From: Monocercomonoides exilis
Taxonomy: Eukaryota; Preaxostyla; Oxymonadida; Polymastigidae
Direction: 5' to 3'
Assembly (NCBI GenBank): GCA_001643675.2
Contig: LSRY02000042.1
Span: forward strand, 620,501-684,500
Length of the DNA: 64,000 nt
Numbering within the stretch: position 1 is the first letter of the stretch; the number at the start of each line of letters is the position of its first letter. The notes beneath the pieces were generated by a model that worked only from the letters and a program-made list of their open reading frames with translations, had not been told where the DNA came from and did no database searches. The position numbers and the translations under genes are program-made. Of the stretch, positions 11,886-21,539 are shown piece by piece.

Positions 11886-12509
11886 TAAACTTGTTAATCA
11901 ATATTCAAATCATAGAGGTGAATTGAACTTTAAGTGTCTTTCCCTTGATAAAGCATGATTATCAAAACAAATCAAAACACGTAGAGGAAATGAATTTTAA
12001 AATTGATCAACAGGAATAATATTTTTTGTTTTTCAATTAATTCTCATTTAATACAAAATTTTTAAAATAATCTAGCTATTTAAATTTGTTGAGCTTGATA
12101 TTAAACATGATAACGGAATAAATTAAAATCAAACACAGAAAACCATTTTTATCGAAAAATAGAAAATTTAAATGCGAAATAATTATTCGACAGATGACTG
12201 CCAGCTCGACTAACAAATCACATACAAAAATTTTGTGTCGCAGAGGCTTAATTGTCGATAATTTTTTTTTCCTTTTTTTAATATCAAATTTCAAGAAAAA
12301 AAGTTGAAAATGTGAATAAATGAGAAACTGCATGTGATTGTGAAAAATTCTATAATAATTGCACATTTTTTATCAATTGTTATGTCAAAAAGCACAAAAG
12401 TCTTTTCTTTGTGCAAAACTTAAAATTCGTTATTTCATGAAAATCACAAAAAATTTAAACTTTTCATATATAATAAATGGGTATGATCAATAAATATTGA
12501 AGTTTTTTT
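11886..12509. other. Intergenic, with inverted-repeat partner of the 9.05-kb block
   Basis: AT-rich DNA upstream of the next gene. At about 12185-12260 lies tgtcgcagaggcttaattgt, the inverted partner of the block near 9054-9116. The 70 bp before the start codon at 12510 are almost pure A/T (tcatatataataaatgggta), which could contain the promoter, but no defined element can be named. Confidence 0.4.
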
Positions 12510-14687
12510 ATGTCAACAACACCACGATCTTTGAAAGATGCAGACGAAAGAACCAAAAAGCAACAAACACCACATACCCAACGGTCCGCTGTGCTGACAC
12601 CTTCAAATTCGACTCCTCAATCTTCAAGAACATCTTATAGAATTGCATCAAATTTAGTCGAGGAAGGCCTAGCTGGATCTCTTCCCGTAAAAACAATACA
12701 TCGAAAACATCGTCATACAACTAGACACAAAACAAAACCGGATGAAACAGAAGAAATCGAGGAAACAATCCATTTCACAATAAAAAATAAAAATGCAGAG
12801 GACGAACAAAATAGAAGATTTGACACACAAACTGATGAAAGAATTAAAACATCACAAGAAAAGGAATATGAAGATGATAATAAAGACATCATTGAAAAAA
12901 CACCCAGAAGTTCAAGAAAAAACCGAAATCTTCAAGGGCATCATCACACTCCACAGAAAAAGAATTATACGGAGACATCTTCAACTCCAAGAGAGAGAAC
13001 GTCACGATCACATCACGCTCATTCTGGTTCTTCGTCTGCGTTGTCCTCTTCAACAACTCCATCTGTAAAAAAATCCGAAAGAATTGACGAAACACCTTTT
13101 TATAAGGAGATGTCTCCTTTTTCGTCTCCTCAGCGCTCTCAACCGCAGTCAAGTCCTCTTCTTGCGCGTCAAATGTCACCACAAGCGAAATCATTCTATC
13201 CGACGTCAACACTTTCACATCAGTTGGGTGTTCCTTCTTCATCTATATTACCGTCTCCGTCTTTTTCAAGTTCTTATCCTTCTTCTTCAGGTTCGATGCA
13301 ATCAACTGAAGCTTCTTCTCTTCGCCCTCCCCTTTCCCCTCGACTGAGATCACCACCTCGACACCCGGTCATTCCGCACTCTTCTTCTGCCGCTGCTGCA
13401 AGAGCAAAGACAGGTGCTCCAATGACGTCACTTCACACTCCAATTCAACCAACTTCTTCGTCTCTTTTTGAAGGATCAAGAAAAGAAAGTGCTTATCATT
13501 CACCAGCATCAGAGAAAAGCCGTCATTCGACAAGAGATAAACGAAGCGCAAGAAGAAAAGAAGAATTCGATGAAGAAAGAGATTATGGGAAAGTGTATAA
13601 TCCATCTGATAGGACAGCACGCGATTCACTTCCAAGCGAAAGAAATGTTATTAAAGAGAGAGAAATAGATGCTGATGAGGAGAACCACAGCGAAGAAGAA
13701 GAAGAGGAGGAGGAGGAAGATGAAGAAGCTGATCACAAAAGAAGTGAAGATTCAGTGGAAGATGAAGGATGTGTAGCTGAAGGGAGACTTGAAGATGAGG
13801 AAGAGAGACAAGAAGATGAAGATAAAAGTGAAGGCGAAGACGAATACGAAGACGAAAATCAAATGAGGGGAGAAGATGAAGACCTGGATGAGGGAGAGAA
13901 CAAAGGCAGATTAGAAGATGAAGAGGAGGAGGGGGAGGAAGAGGAGGAGTATGCTAAAGAAGATGCTGAAGAATCTTCTGCATCTGATTCATCTCTTCCA
14001 TCGCCACTGCTGACTTTTAAGCCCAAGCAGACTGTTTGCCAGTGCACATCAACGCCGTCTCGCTCACCACATCGCACAACCCCACTGCTTTCATCATCAT
14101 CGCCATCCTCTTCTTCTTCTTCTTCTTCTTCAAATTCTATGCGCTCTCCTTCTTCTCTTCATTCTCGGAATACTCCAATCAGCATTCGCACAACGTCTTC
14201 TCCTCTGCCTTTCGGCTCCAGCCGCAGCGCAGCTTCGAATTCACCAAAAGTGGCTGCGACGAATTCTCCTCTGAAATCTTCTGGCCTTCTCGGCACACTC
14301 TCGCCTTCTGGCTCGCCTCGTACGCTTCGTTCGACAAGAACAGTTATTGCTGATCCAAACGGGGAAGATTCGGGAATATGCGTGATCGAAGAGATTGAGG
14401 AGGAAGAAGAAGGCGACGGATATATCAAACATACTGTGAAAAAGATAACAACAATGCACAAGTCTCCTCAATCTTCACCAATTAGTCATCGTTCTTCAGC
14501 GTCAAAACACCTCAATCACTCTAGCACATCAAAGCCAATCTCTGAATCTCCTCTGCTTCGGAAGAAATCGCAAAGGATGTCGGAAACAGGCGCTCAGCAA
14601 GATAAACCTCCTCGTAGTCCTCCTCATCAATCAACTGGTATTCTTCAACCAGTATCTTTGGTTAGATCAAGATTACATAAAACTTAA
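12510..14687 (+). CDS. Disordered Ser/Pro/Glu-rich protein, unknown function
   Basis: A single-exon frame of 725 residues with no domain I recognise. It begins MSTTPRSLKDADERTKK. A basic/acidic patch (TIHRKHRHTTRHKTKPDET, then EEIEETIHFTIKN) lies near residues 60-95. A partly mirrored pattern recurs near the C terminus (ICVIEEIEEEEEGDGYIKH, then TVKKITTMHKS). Residues of about 385-490 form a dense Glu/Asp block. Many SP/TP sites suggest phosphorylation. No signal peptide or membrane span is seen, so a cytosolic or cytoskeletal role is likely. Sustained codon structure over 2.2 kb supports a real gene; the function is unknown. Confidence 0.7.
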   Translation: MSTTPRSLKDADERTKKQQTPHTQRSAVLTPSNSTPQSSRTSYRIASNLVEEGLAGSLPVKTIHRKHRHTTRHKTKPDETEEIEETIHFTIKNKNAEDEQNRRFDTQTDERIKTSQEKEYEDDNKDIIEKTPRSSRKNRNLQGHHHTPQKKNYTETSSTPRERTSRSHHAHSGSSSALSSSTTPSVKKSERIDETPFYKEMSPFSSPQRSQPQSSPLLARQMSPQAKSFYPTSTLSHQLGVPSSSILPSPSFSSSYPSSSGSMQSTEASSLRPPLSPRLRSPPRHPVIPHSSSAAAARAKTGAPMTSLHTPIQPTSSSLFEGSRKESAYHSPASEKSRHSTRDKRSARRKEEFDEERDYGKVYNPSDRTARDSLPSERNVIKEREIDADEENHSEEEEEEEEEDEEADHKRSEDSVEDEGCVAEGRLEDEEERQEDEDKSEGEDEYEDENQMRGEDEDLDEGENKGRLEDEEEEGEEEEEYAKEDAEESSASDSSLPSPLLTFKPKQTVCQCTSTPSRSPHRTTPLLSSSSPSSSSSSSSSNSMRSPSSLHSRNTPISIRTTSSPLPFGSSRSAASNSPKVAATNSPLKSSGLLGTLSPSGSPRTLRSTRTVIADPNGEDSGICVIEEIEEEEEGDGYIKHTVKKITTMHKSPQSSPISHRSSASKHLNHSSTSKPISESPLLRKKSQRMSETGAQQDKPPRSPPHQSTGILQPVSLVRSRLHKT

Positions 14688-14776
14688 GATTCAGTTTTGC
14701 GAATTCAGACAATTTTTCACAAAATTAAAAAAAAAAACAAAGTATGCTCAAAAAATATTTTTATATAACAAAGTAT

Positions 14777-15136
14777 TTAAGATTGATCAGATGATGCTTT
14801 TTTTCTTGTTGGACATTGTTCCTTCAGCAATTCTATCTTCGCTTTGAGTTCTTTCACTTTTGACTAAATTGAGAAATATGTGTAATAATTTACAAATAAC
14901 TTTTTAATTCAAACTGTGCAATGATCGCTTTCGTCAGATATTTCTGTGAATTCTTTTAGTAACTGTTCATTGAATTGTTCATTTTCTTTCTTTTGAATTT
15001 TTATTGATTCATACAAATCTGATAATTCCTGTTGAACATTATCGACTGATTCATAAATGGGGATAGCCAAGTATTCTTGAGCTTCTATTGCTTCTTGTTT
15101 TTCTGTTGAATTTAAATTTATTACCGTTGCATTCAT
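14777..15136 (-). CDS. Small two-exon coiled-coil protein, unknown function
   Basis: Exon 1 is 15136-14915 and exon 2 is 14863-14777, joined in phase 0 across a 51-bp intron (GTTTGA...ATTTAG). The product has 102 residues and is almost entirely heptad-like: SVDNVQQELSDLYESIKIQ and NEQFNEQLLKEFTEI in exon 1, continuing as SKVKELKAKIELLKEQCP in exon 2. Extending the coiled coil across the splice, instead of stopping at the in-frame TGA right after the donor, is the main reason to accept the intron. Size and shape recall small subunits of tethering, BLOC-like or kinetochore complexes, but no specific family can be named. Its start lies only 70 bp from the divergently transcribed protease. Confidence 0.6.
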
Positions 15137-15206
15137 TGAAAATCAAATCTCGAAATTTAAAAAAATTATTTAAGGGTTGAAGTCCTTTAATTCAGTTTTT
15201 AACTGA

Positions 15207-16480
15207 ATGGCGATGATTGTTTTTATTTGTTTGAGCTTGCATACTGCATTTGCATGGAATTTGAGAAAACTTGCACTTGAAATAAATTCAAGAAACGGAA
15301 TTTCGTGGACTGCTGGAATTAATCCTCGATTTGAAGGAATGAGCGAAGAAGAATTCCGGCAAATTAATGTTGCAAAGCATAACCCTAATAGCTTCACAAC
15401 TCCGTTTGAAGATGAAAATGAAGATTTTCAAGTGCCAGAGGAATTTGATTCTCGGTCGCAATGGTCAAGTTGCCCAACAATAGGCCATATTTATGATCAA
15501 GGGCATTGCGGAAGTTGCTGGGCGATGTGCTCTTTTGAAGTCTTGCAAGACCGTTTTTGCATACACTCAAATGGTTCAGAAAAGCCATGGCTTTCAGGGC
15601 AGGATGTCACTTCTTGTGATAAAAGATCATATGGTTGCGGAGGGTTTAAACACATTTTTCTTTAAAGTTTTAATTACAAATAAAAATGTTTAAATGGATT
15701 GGTTTTAAAATATGTATATACAGTGGTTGGTCCTCAACCGCTTTCTCATATTTCCAACAGAAAGGAATACCTACTGAGCAATGTGTTCCATATTTAATGG
15801 GAACTTGCAAGCATCCAGGTTGCTCAACTTGGCCAACTCCCCAATGCAATCGCACATGCAGCGGAAATGCATCGATTAATTATGAGGTTTGTTCAGAATT
15901 TTTATTGTTTATTACAAATTTCCCTTTAATAAATTCGATGAAATTCATTTATTTTTTAACAAAGAACGATAAGTATTACGCTGTCTCTGGATATAAGATA
16001 CGAGCGGATGAAAAAGCAATTCAACAAGAAATCATGCGAAATGGACCAGTTACAGCTGTCTTTTCAACATACGATGATTTGGCCGTTTACAGAAGAGGTG
16101 TTTATCAACATGTTGCAGGAAAAGCTCAAGGTCTTCATGCAATAAAAATTGTGGGATGGGGCGTGTGGAGAGAAAGCGAGCATCCCATGACAGAAGAGGA
16201 GAAGAGAAGAGAAGAAGAAGAGAAGAAAGAAAGCAAAGAAAAAAGAGAAGACAAATGGCATGATGCAAAGCAGGAGCTCAAAACAGATGAAAAAGAAAAA
16301 GGTGTACCTTATTGGACGATTGTGAATTCTTGGGGACTTGATTTCGGTATGGATGGAATATTACTAATCAAAAGAGGATCGAACGAATGTGGAATAGAAT
16401 CTGATGTGTATACAGGAATGCCAAAATTGTCAAAAACTGTTGACAGAAAAATTGGAAAAAAAGAAAAGACATATTATTGA
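15207..16480 (+). CDS. Cathepsin B-like papain-family cysteine protease (C1A)
   Basis: Three exons, 15207-15643, 15724-15886 and 15965-16480, give 371 residues. The splices restore CGGGWSSTAFSYFQQKG, the cathepsin B block after the active-site region. A signal peptide (MAMIVFICLSLHTAFA) and a short propeptide with SWTAGINPRF point to a secreted or lysosomal enzyme. Catalytic residues are visible: Gln98 and Cys104 in DQGHCGSCWA, His258 in GLHAIKIVGWG, and Asn321 in WTIVNSWG. The occluding-loop region is short (YLMGTCKHPGCSTWPTPQCN) and lacks the His-His pair of mammalian cathepsin B, so carboxydipeptidase activity is doubtful. A strongly charged Lys/Glu insert of about 40 residues sits between the catalytic His and Asn. 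Introns are 80 and 78 bp with GTTT donors. Confidence 0.9.
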
Positions 16481-17005
16481 GACAAGCAATTTAAAGTGAT
16501 GCTTCAAAAATTAAAAGTTATTATATTTGAAAGTTTATTATTTGTTTGTTTTTAAAGTTATTTCACTTCAAAAACGTTTTTTGTACTTAATTTCTTCTTT
16601 CATGTGTTGAATTTTGAAAAGAACAGTCCTTTCTTGAAAAAAGAAAAGTACATGTTGTTTTCTGTCTTTTAGACAATATATCTTCGATCGTAAGACATAT
16701 TTGAAGTGCATCCTTTTTCATTTTTTATCAATCAATTTATTTCCAAAAAAAAAATGTAATTTTTTAAGATATGAAAATGCATTCCCAGCAAAAAAATTAG
16801 ATAATGGAGCAATAACAATAATAAGAATTGATGAATTAATTAACTAAAAGATACAAAAGTTACCAAAAGTTTCAAACAGTCAGCTTAATCAAACAGTTTT
16901 AGTAACATTTCATTTCCGTTAACCGCAACGAGAATAATTTTCATAAGTTTCTCTATTATTCATGCAAACAATTTATCGAAGAAGTGATTTTTTATTTATA
17001 TTATT
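16481..17005. other. Convergent intergenic region, nothing recognised
   Basis: This separates the 3' ends of the protease gene and the minus-strand gene that follows. It is AT-rich; no RNA gene, repeat or clear polyadenylation signal can be supported. Confidence 0.5.
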
Positions 17006-18493
17006 TCATTCTTTGCCATCTTGTATGTCGTCAGGATGCTGAATTGCCTGTGGCGGAAGTACAAACGAAGAGCTTTTGTTAGGCTCATCAAGCAATAAAG
17101 CAGGGTCATCAAGTGGCGGAGGTGAAAACACAGAAAAAGGCAAAGAAGGGTTAGAAAAGGAGGAATATTCAGATAAAGCAGAAGACGATGAGCATTGATA
17201 GCGTGGAAAATGCATTGTGTTGTGTGACGTTGTGGAGTGGGAAGAAGGAGACGAAGGAATGTCAATTAAAGAAGTGGCATTGATAGCAGTATTTGAATAA
17301 GGAGAAGAAGAAGATGATGATGATGACAATGAAGAAGAAGAAGAAGAAGAAGAAGATTCGTCAAGAGAAGAAGAAGAAGAAGAAGAAGATGATGATGATG
17401 ATGATGATGACAATGAATGAGAAGGAACAACAGGCAACTGTGACGAAGAACGAGCTTCCTGCAATTCTTGCAGTTGGCTTTGCGGAGAAACGGTCGAGGC
17501 AGCACGATGAGAAGCTCTTAGCTCTTCCAAAATCGAATGGGCCAATTCAAAATGAGTCTGTTCAATAAAAGTCTGCTCATGTTCATTTGAATGTCTCCTT
17601 TTGCTTTCTGCATCAGAAGGCTCGCTTGGAAAAGGAGGCATTTGCTGCTCCACTGAAGCTGAGGACACCTTTCTTGCCAAAACTTTGTTGGGAGAAGAAT
17701 GAAACGGGTTCCATTTTCCAACGTCGCTGTGCAAAGCTGGTAATTCATCTGCATTCGTCACACTGAAAATGCGATTTCGCTTATTTTCAGATCGACTTTT
17801 CATCATAGAATTTGATAAAATGGGAGAATTGCGAAAACCATGAGGCGAAAAAGTTGGCGGGCGGGCAGGTGCAGGAGGTAAAGTCATGTGAAAAGGTGGA
17901 TGTATTGTCTTTTCTGGATTTTGATTAAAAAATCGTTCAAAATCGGAAAGAGTTGGAGGAGGCGGAGGCGGAGGAAGAGAATGTGAACTCTTTTTTGAAC
18001 TCAAAGGAAGCTTTCCATATAATGTAGAAATATTTTCATCTTTTGATAAATCCTTTAACATCTCAGGATTGCGCAATTTTTGATATTTTTGTTTGTATTC
18101 AAATGAGCGATTGTAACTAGCTCCAAGCGTGTGCGTAGAATCACTACAAAAATTCAAGCAATTCTCCTGTGAAGATAAGCGAGATCGGGAGGGAAGATCT
18201 GAAGTTATTATTGAGGGTGGAGTTTGAATTATCTTCGTAGAATCACTAGGATTCACGCCATGCGCTTTAAGAATAGAGGTAGGGATAAATACAAACTTTT
18301 CCATCGGAACAGATAATGGAGTATGAACAACATGTGAATAATCTATATCTTCATTTTCTGAAGAGAAATCATTTCTTAATGGTTCTGTTCGTCTTAATTG
18401 AGCAGCTTGAAGTGCCTCCGTTAACGTAGCATGTTTTTTTTGAACTTGCTTTGGATAATTGCGTTCACGAAGAGGAAAAGAAGTTTCGGTCAT
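17006..18493 (-). CDS. Disordered Ser/Pro-rich protein, unknown function
   Basis: This 495-residue frame starts at the ATG giving MTETSFPLRERNYPK. A longer version would need a TTG start at 18535 and is not preferred. The first half has a conserved-looking segment (KKHATLTEALQAAQLRRTEP, then EKFVFIPTSILKAHGVNPSD). A run of seven to eight prolines precedes TLSDFERFFNQNPEK, a possible profilin- or SH3-binding site. The C-terminal third holds poly-Ser tracts of 8-16 residues encoded by mixed TCT/TCC/TCA codons. There is no signal peptide or membrane segment. It diverges from the giant Ser-rich gene, about 300 bp away. Function unknown. Confidence 0.7.
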   Translation of the reverse strand: MTETSFPLRERNYPKQVQKKHATLTEALQAAQLRRTEPLRNDFSSENEDIDYSHVVHTPLSVPMEKFVFIPTSILKAHGVNPSDSTKIIQTPPSIITSDLPSRSRLSSQENCLNFCSDSTHTLGASYNRSFEYKQKYQKLRNPEMLKDLSKDENISTLYGKLPLSSKKSSHSLPPPPPPPTLSDFERFFNQNPEKTIHPPFHMTLPPAPARPPTFSPHGFRNSPILSNSMMKSRSENKRNRIFSVTNADELPALHSDVGKWNPFHSSPNKVLARKVSSASVEQQMPPFPSEPSDAESKRRHSNEHEQTFIEQTHFELAHSILEELRASHRAASTVSPQSQLQELQEARSSSQLPVVPSHSLSSSSSSSSSSSSSSSLDESSSSSSSSSLSSSSSSSSPYSNTAINATSLIDIPSSPSSHSTTSHNTMHFPRYQCSSSSALSEYSSFSNPSLPFSVFSPPPLDDPALLLDEPNKSSSFVLPPQAIQHPDDIQDGKE

Positions 18494-18795
18494 AAGAAAA
18501 AAAATCAATTCATTTAAAAAAATAATTACTTTCAATTCCTACAGCATAACCATTACTTTTTTTTGAACAAAAATCATTTTCGTTTTTAATAGTTGTAAAA
18601 GATAGCAAGAACGATAGTTGGAAGTTTGCTTGGTAACATGTTAATAAAATAATGATTTCCGAAAACGAACTTTGTTTAAATTCAAAATTACTCCATTTTT
18701 TCAATAAATATTTTATTAGGGCAGCAAAATTGAAGTGTTAATCTTTTGAAGCTCCTTTTATATCGGACAACAATACCTCCATTTTACAAATTTTG
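18494..18795. promoter_or_regulatory. Shared upstream region of two divergent genes
   Basis: About 300 bp separate two divergently transcribed Ser-rich protein genes, so this must hold both promoters. It is AT-rich, with tttatatcgg about 40 bp before the rightward ATG. No motif can be assigned with confidence. Confidence 0.35.
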
Positions 18796-21508
18796 ATGTT
18801 TGCTGTAACAACGTGTTTTTTTACTGTTTTGACTCTTCTTTTAGCCATTTCGTTAAATATCTGTTTTGTGGATATAAAAAAGAGAATGACTGATAAAAAG
18901 TCGCAAGATCATATGACATCATCAAAGGTTATAAGGCCTCCAACCCCTGTGAATAAAGTTGCATCATACGTTGGATTCGCAATTGATTCAACTGGAAGAC
19001 TTGTAATGGAATTAGAAGGAGGAAAAGAAAAAATTCGACCAACTCAAAAAGAAAGACATGCAAAGATGCATGAAAAACAATTGGATGGAACTTTTAATCC
19101 ACCTTTTCCGTTTCCAAGAGCGAGAAATAAAGAAAGGAAACAAGCAAACACAATTACTCATCATAATGAACCGTATTTTGAAAAGCATGCGTCAAAGACT
19201 CGGCCAAAGTCTGCTGTAATTCCAACCGAAACCAGAGAAAAAAGCAGCGCAGAAATGAAAAGATTAGCTATTCTTCAGAGATTAACCGCCGAGGAAGAAA
19301 AACTGAAGGAAAGAATCCAAAAAGCAGAGCAGCAGACACTTCGCTTCAGCATTCTGAAAAAGCAGAAAGAAAAGCAGAAAGAAAAGCAGAAAGAAAAGCA
19401 GAAAGAACGCGAAAGGCAAAGGCTGACGAAAAGAGCAAGTCACACAGCTGACCCGACAGAAGGAAGAAGAAAGGAGAAAGAAGCAACATGCTATCAGAAA
19501 ATGCTGTTGGCAGAGGACAAGAAGAGGAAGGAGGAGGAAGCCAGGAAAGAGAAAGGCATTGCAGAAGCGCTGCACAGCTGTGTGTTTCGTGTAGAAGGAG
19601 GGATGAGCGATGATTTGAGTGCAGAACGAGAGTGCTATGCGAAAGGAGAGGAGAAGAAGACGCTGGTTGAGCTGGCTGTTGGGAGAGGAGCGAAAGACAG
19701 AAGCAGGACAACAGCACTTCAGAAAATAGAGCAAATGGAACAAAAACATACAAAGAAGGCAAAGGAGAGGGAGAGGGAGAGGGAAAGAGAGAGGGAGAGG
19801 GAGAAGGAGAAAGAAGAGGAAAGACGAAGAAGAGGAAAGAAGGAGAAAATTCAGGAAAGAAGAGGGGCTGAAGACATTGTTGAGTATATCAGCAAGACCA
19901 ACAACACATTCAACAAAACTGCCCCTGTTCATAAATCATCCACTCATTCATCATCTTCTTCCTCTTTTTCTTCCTCTTCCTCTTCCTCATTTGATGACAG
20001 CGTCCAAGCACAAACACTCACCCAAGCGCTTGCCTCTGCGCAGCTGATGATGTCGTATTCTTTCTCTTCTCCTCTCTCTGCCCAGCCGAAAGCCAAAGGG
20101 AAAATGCCATTTTCATTGGAGACTCCGTCTTTTGCACCAGAAATCCCGTTTCCTCCAGTGCCTGAATCGATTGGAGAAGGAGGAGTGAAGGAGAAAAGAG
20201 AGAAAGAGAGAAAGGAGAAGGAGAAAGAGAAAAAGGAAAAGGAAAAGGAAGAAGAAGAAAAGAAGAAAAGGGGGAAAGAAGGAAGAGAAGAGAGAAAAGG
20301 AGAAAGAAGAAAAGGAGGTGTGAGCGAGGATAAGAGCAAGGAAAAGAAAAAGAGGAAAGGAAAAGAGAAAGAGAAAGAGAAAGAGAAATTGAACGACAAA
20401 GGAAAAAAGGCGAATTCGAAGGCTAAGGCGAATAAAAAGAAATCAAAAGATCGAAAGAAAAAGGAGAAAATGGAAGATAAACATCATTCACAATCATCAT
20501 CATCATCTTCTTCTTCTTCTTCTTCTTCACCCTCCTCTTCCTCCTCTTCTTCCTCTTCTCCCAAGCTTCATCGTCATCATCGCAAGCACGAGCACAATCA
20601 TCGCCATCGCCATGATTCCATTCTCAATCTCTTCAAAACACAAAAATTTGGCTTGTCAAAAGCAGAATTGGAGCATATTGACACAAACACAGAGAAAGAG
20701 GAAGAGGAGAAAGAGAAAGAGAAGAAGGAAAAAGAAAAGGAAAAGGAAAAAGAGAGGAAAAAGGAGAAAGAGAAAGAAATGAGGAGAAAGAGGAACGAAG
20801 CGAAAGAGCACAAACAAGAAATAGGCAAACACAAAATGACTGAAAAGATTACAATGCAAAGGAAAACAAAAGAAGAAGAAGAAGAATTGAAAGAAGTGAA
20901 GGAAGAAGAAGAGGAAGGAGGGAAGGAAAAAGAAGAAAAAGAAAAAGGAAAAGGAAAAATTAGCATTCCATTTTCTGTTGATCGTCTTCAACAGCCAAAA
21001 TTATCAGCAAAGCCATCTCCTTTTGATTCTCTTCCTCCTCCTCCGCCTTCTCCTTCTCCTCTCCCTTCTTCTTCTTCTCTTTCTTCTTCTTCTCTTTCTT
21101 TTCCATTTCATCCACAACAGAATCTTTTATTTCCTCTTCCTCTTCCTTCTTCTTCTTCTTCTTCTTCTTCTTCTTCTTCTTCTTCTTCTTCTTCTTCTTC
21201 TTCCTCATTAGCATCTCCTCCTCCTCCTCCCTTTTCTCTCTTCAATTCCTGTCCTGATATACGCCCATTCACTTCTTCTTTATCTTCATCCTCCTCTTCT
21301 TCTTCTTCTTCCTCTCCTTCTTCTTCTTCTTCTTCTTTTACAACAAAAGACATTAAACTTTCTCAACATCAACATATTCAACATAATCAAATGATGAATG
21401 AGCAATCTCATCTTCTTCCTTCTCCTCTTAATTCTGCTTTCTCTTTGTTTCGTTCTTATGATCATCTACCTCTATCGTCATCAACATCTTCTTCTTCTTT
21501 TCCTTCTA

Positions 21509-21539
<31 letters not shown>

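Noticed and set aside
18494-18535. Longer N terminus of the Ser/Pro-rich protein starting at 18535
   Set aside because: It would need a TTG start; the first ATG (18493) gives a clean protein.
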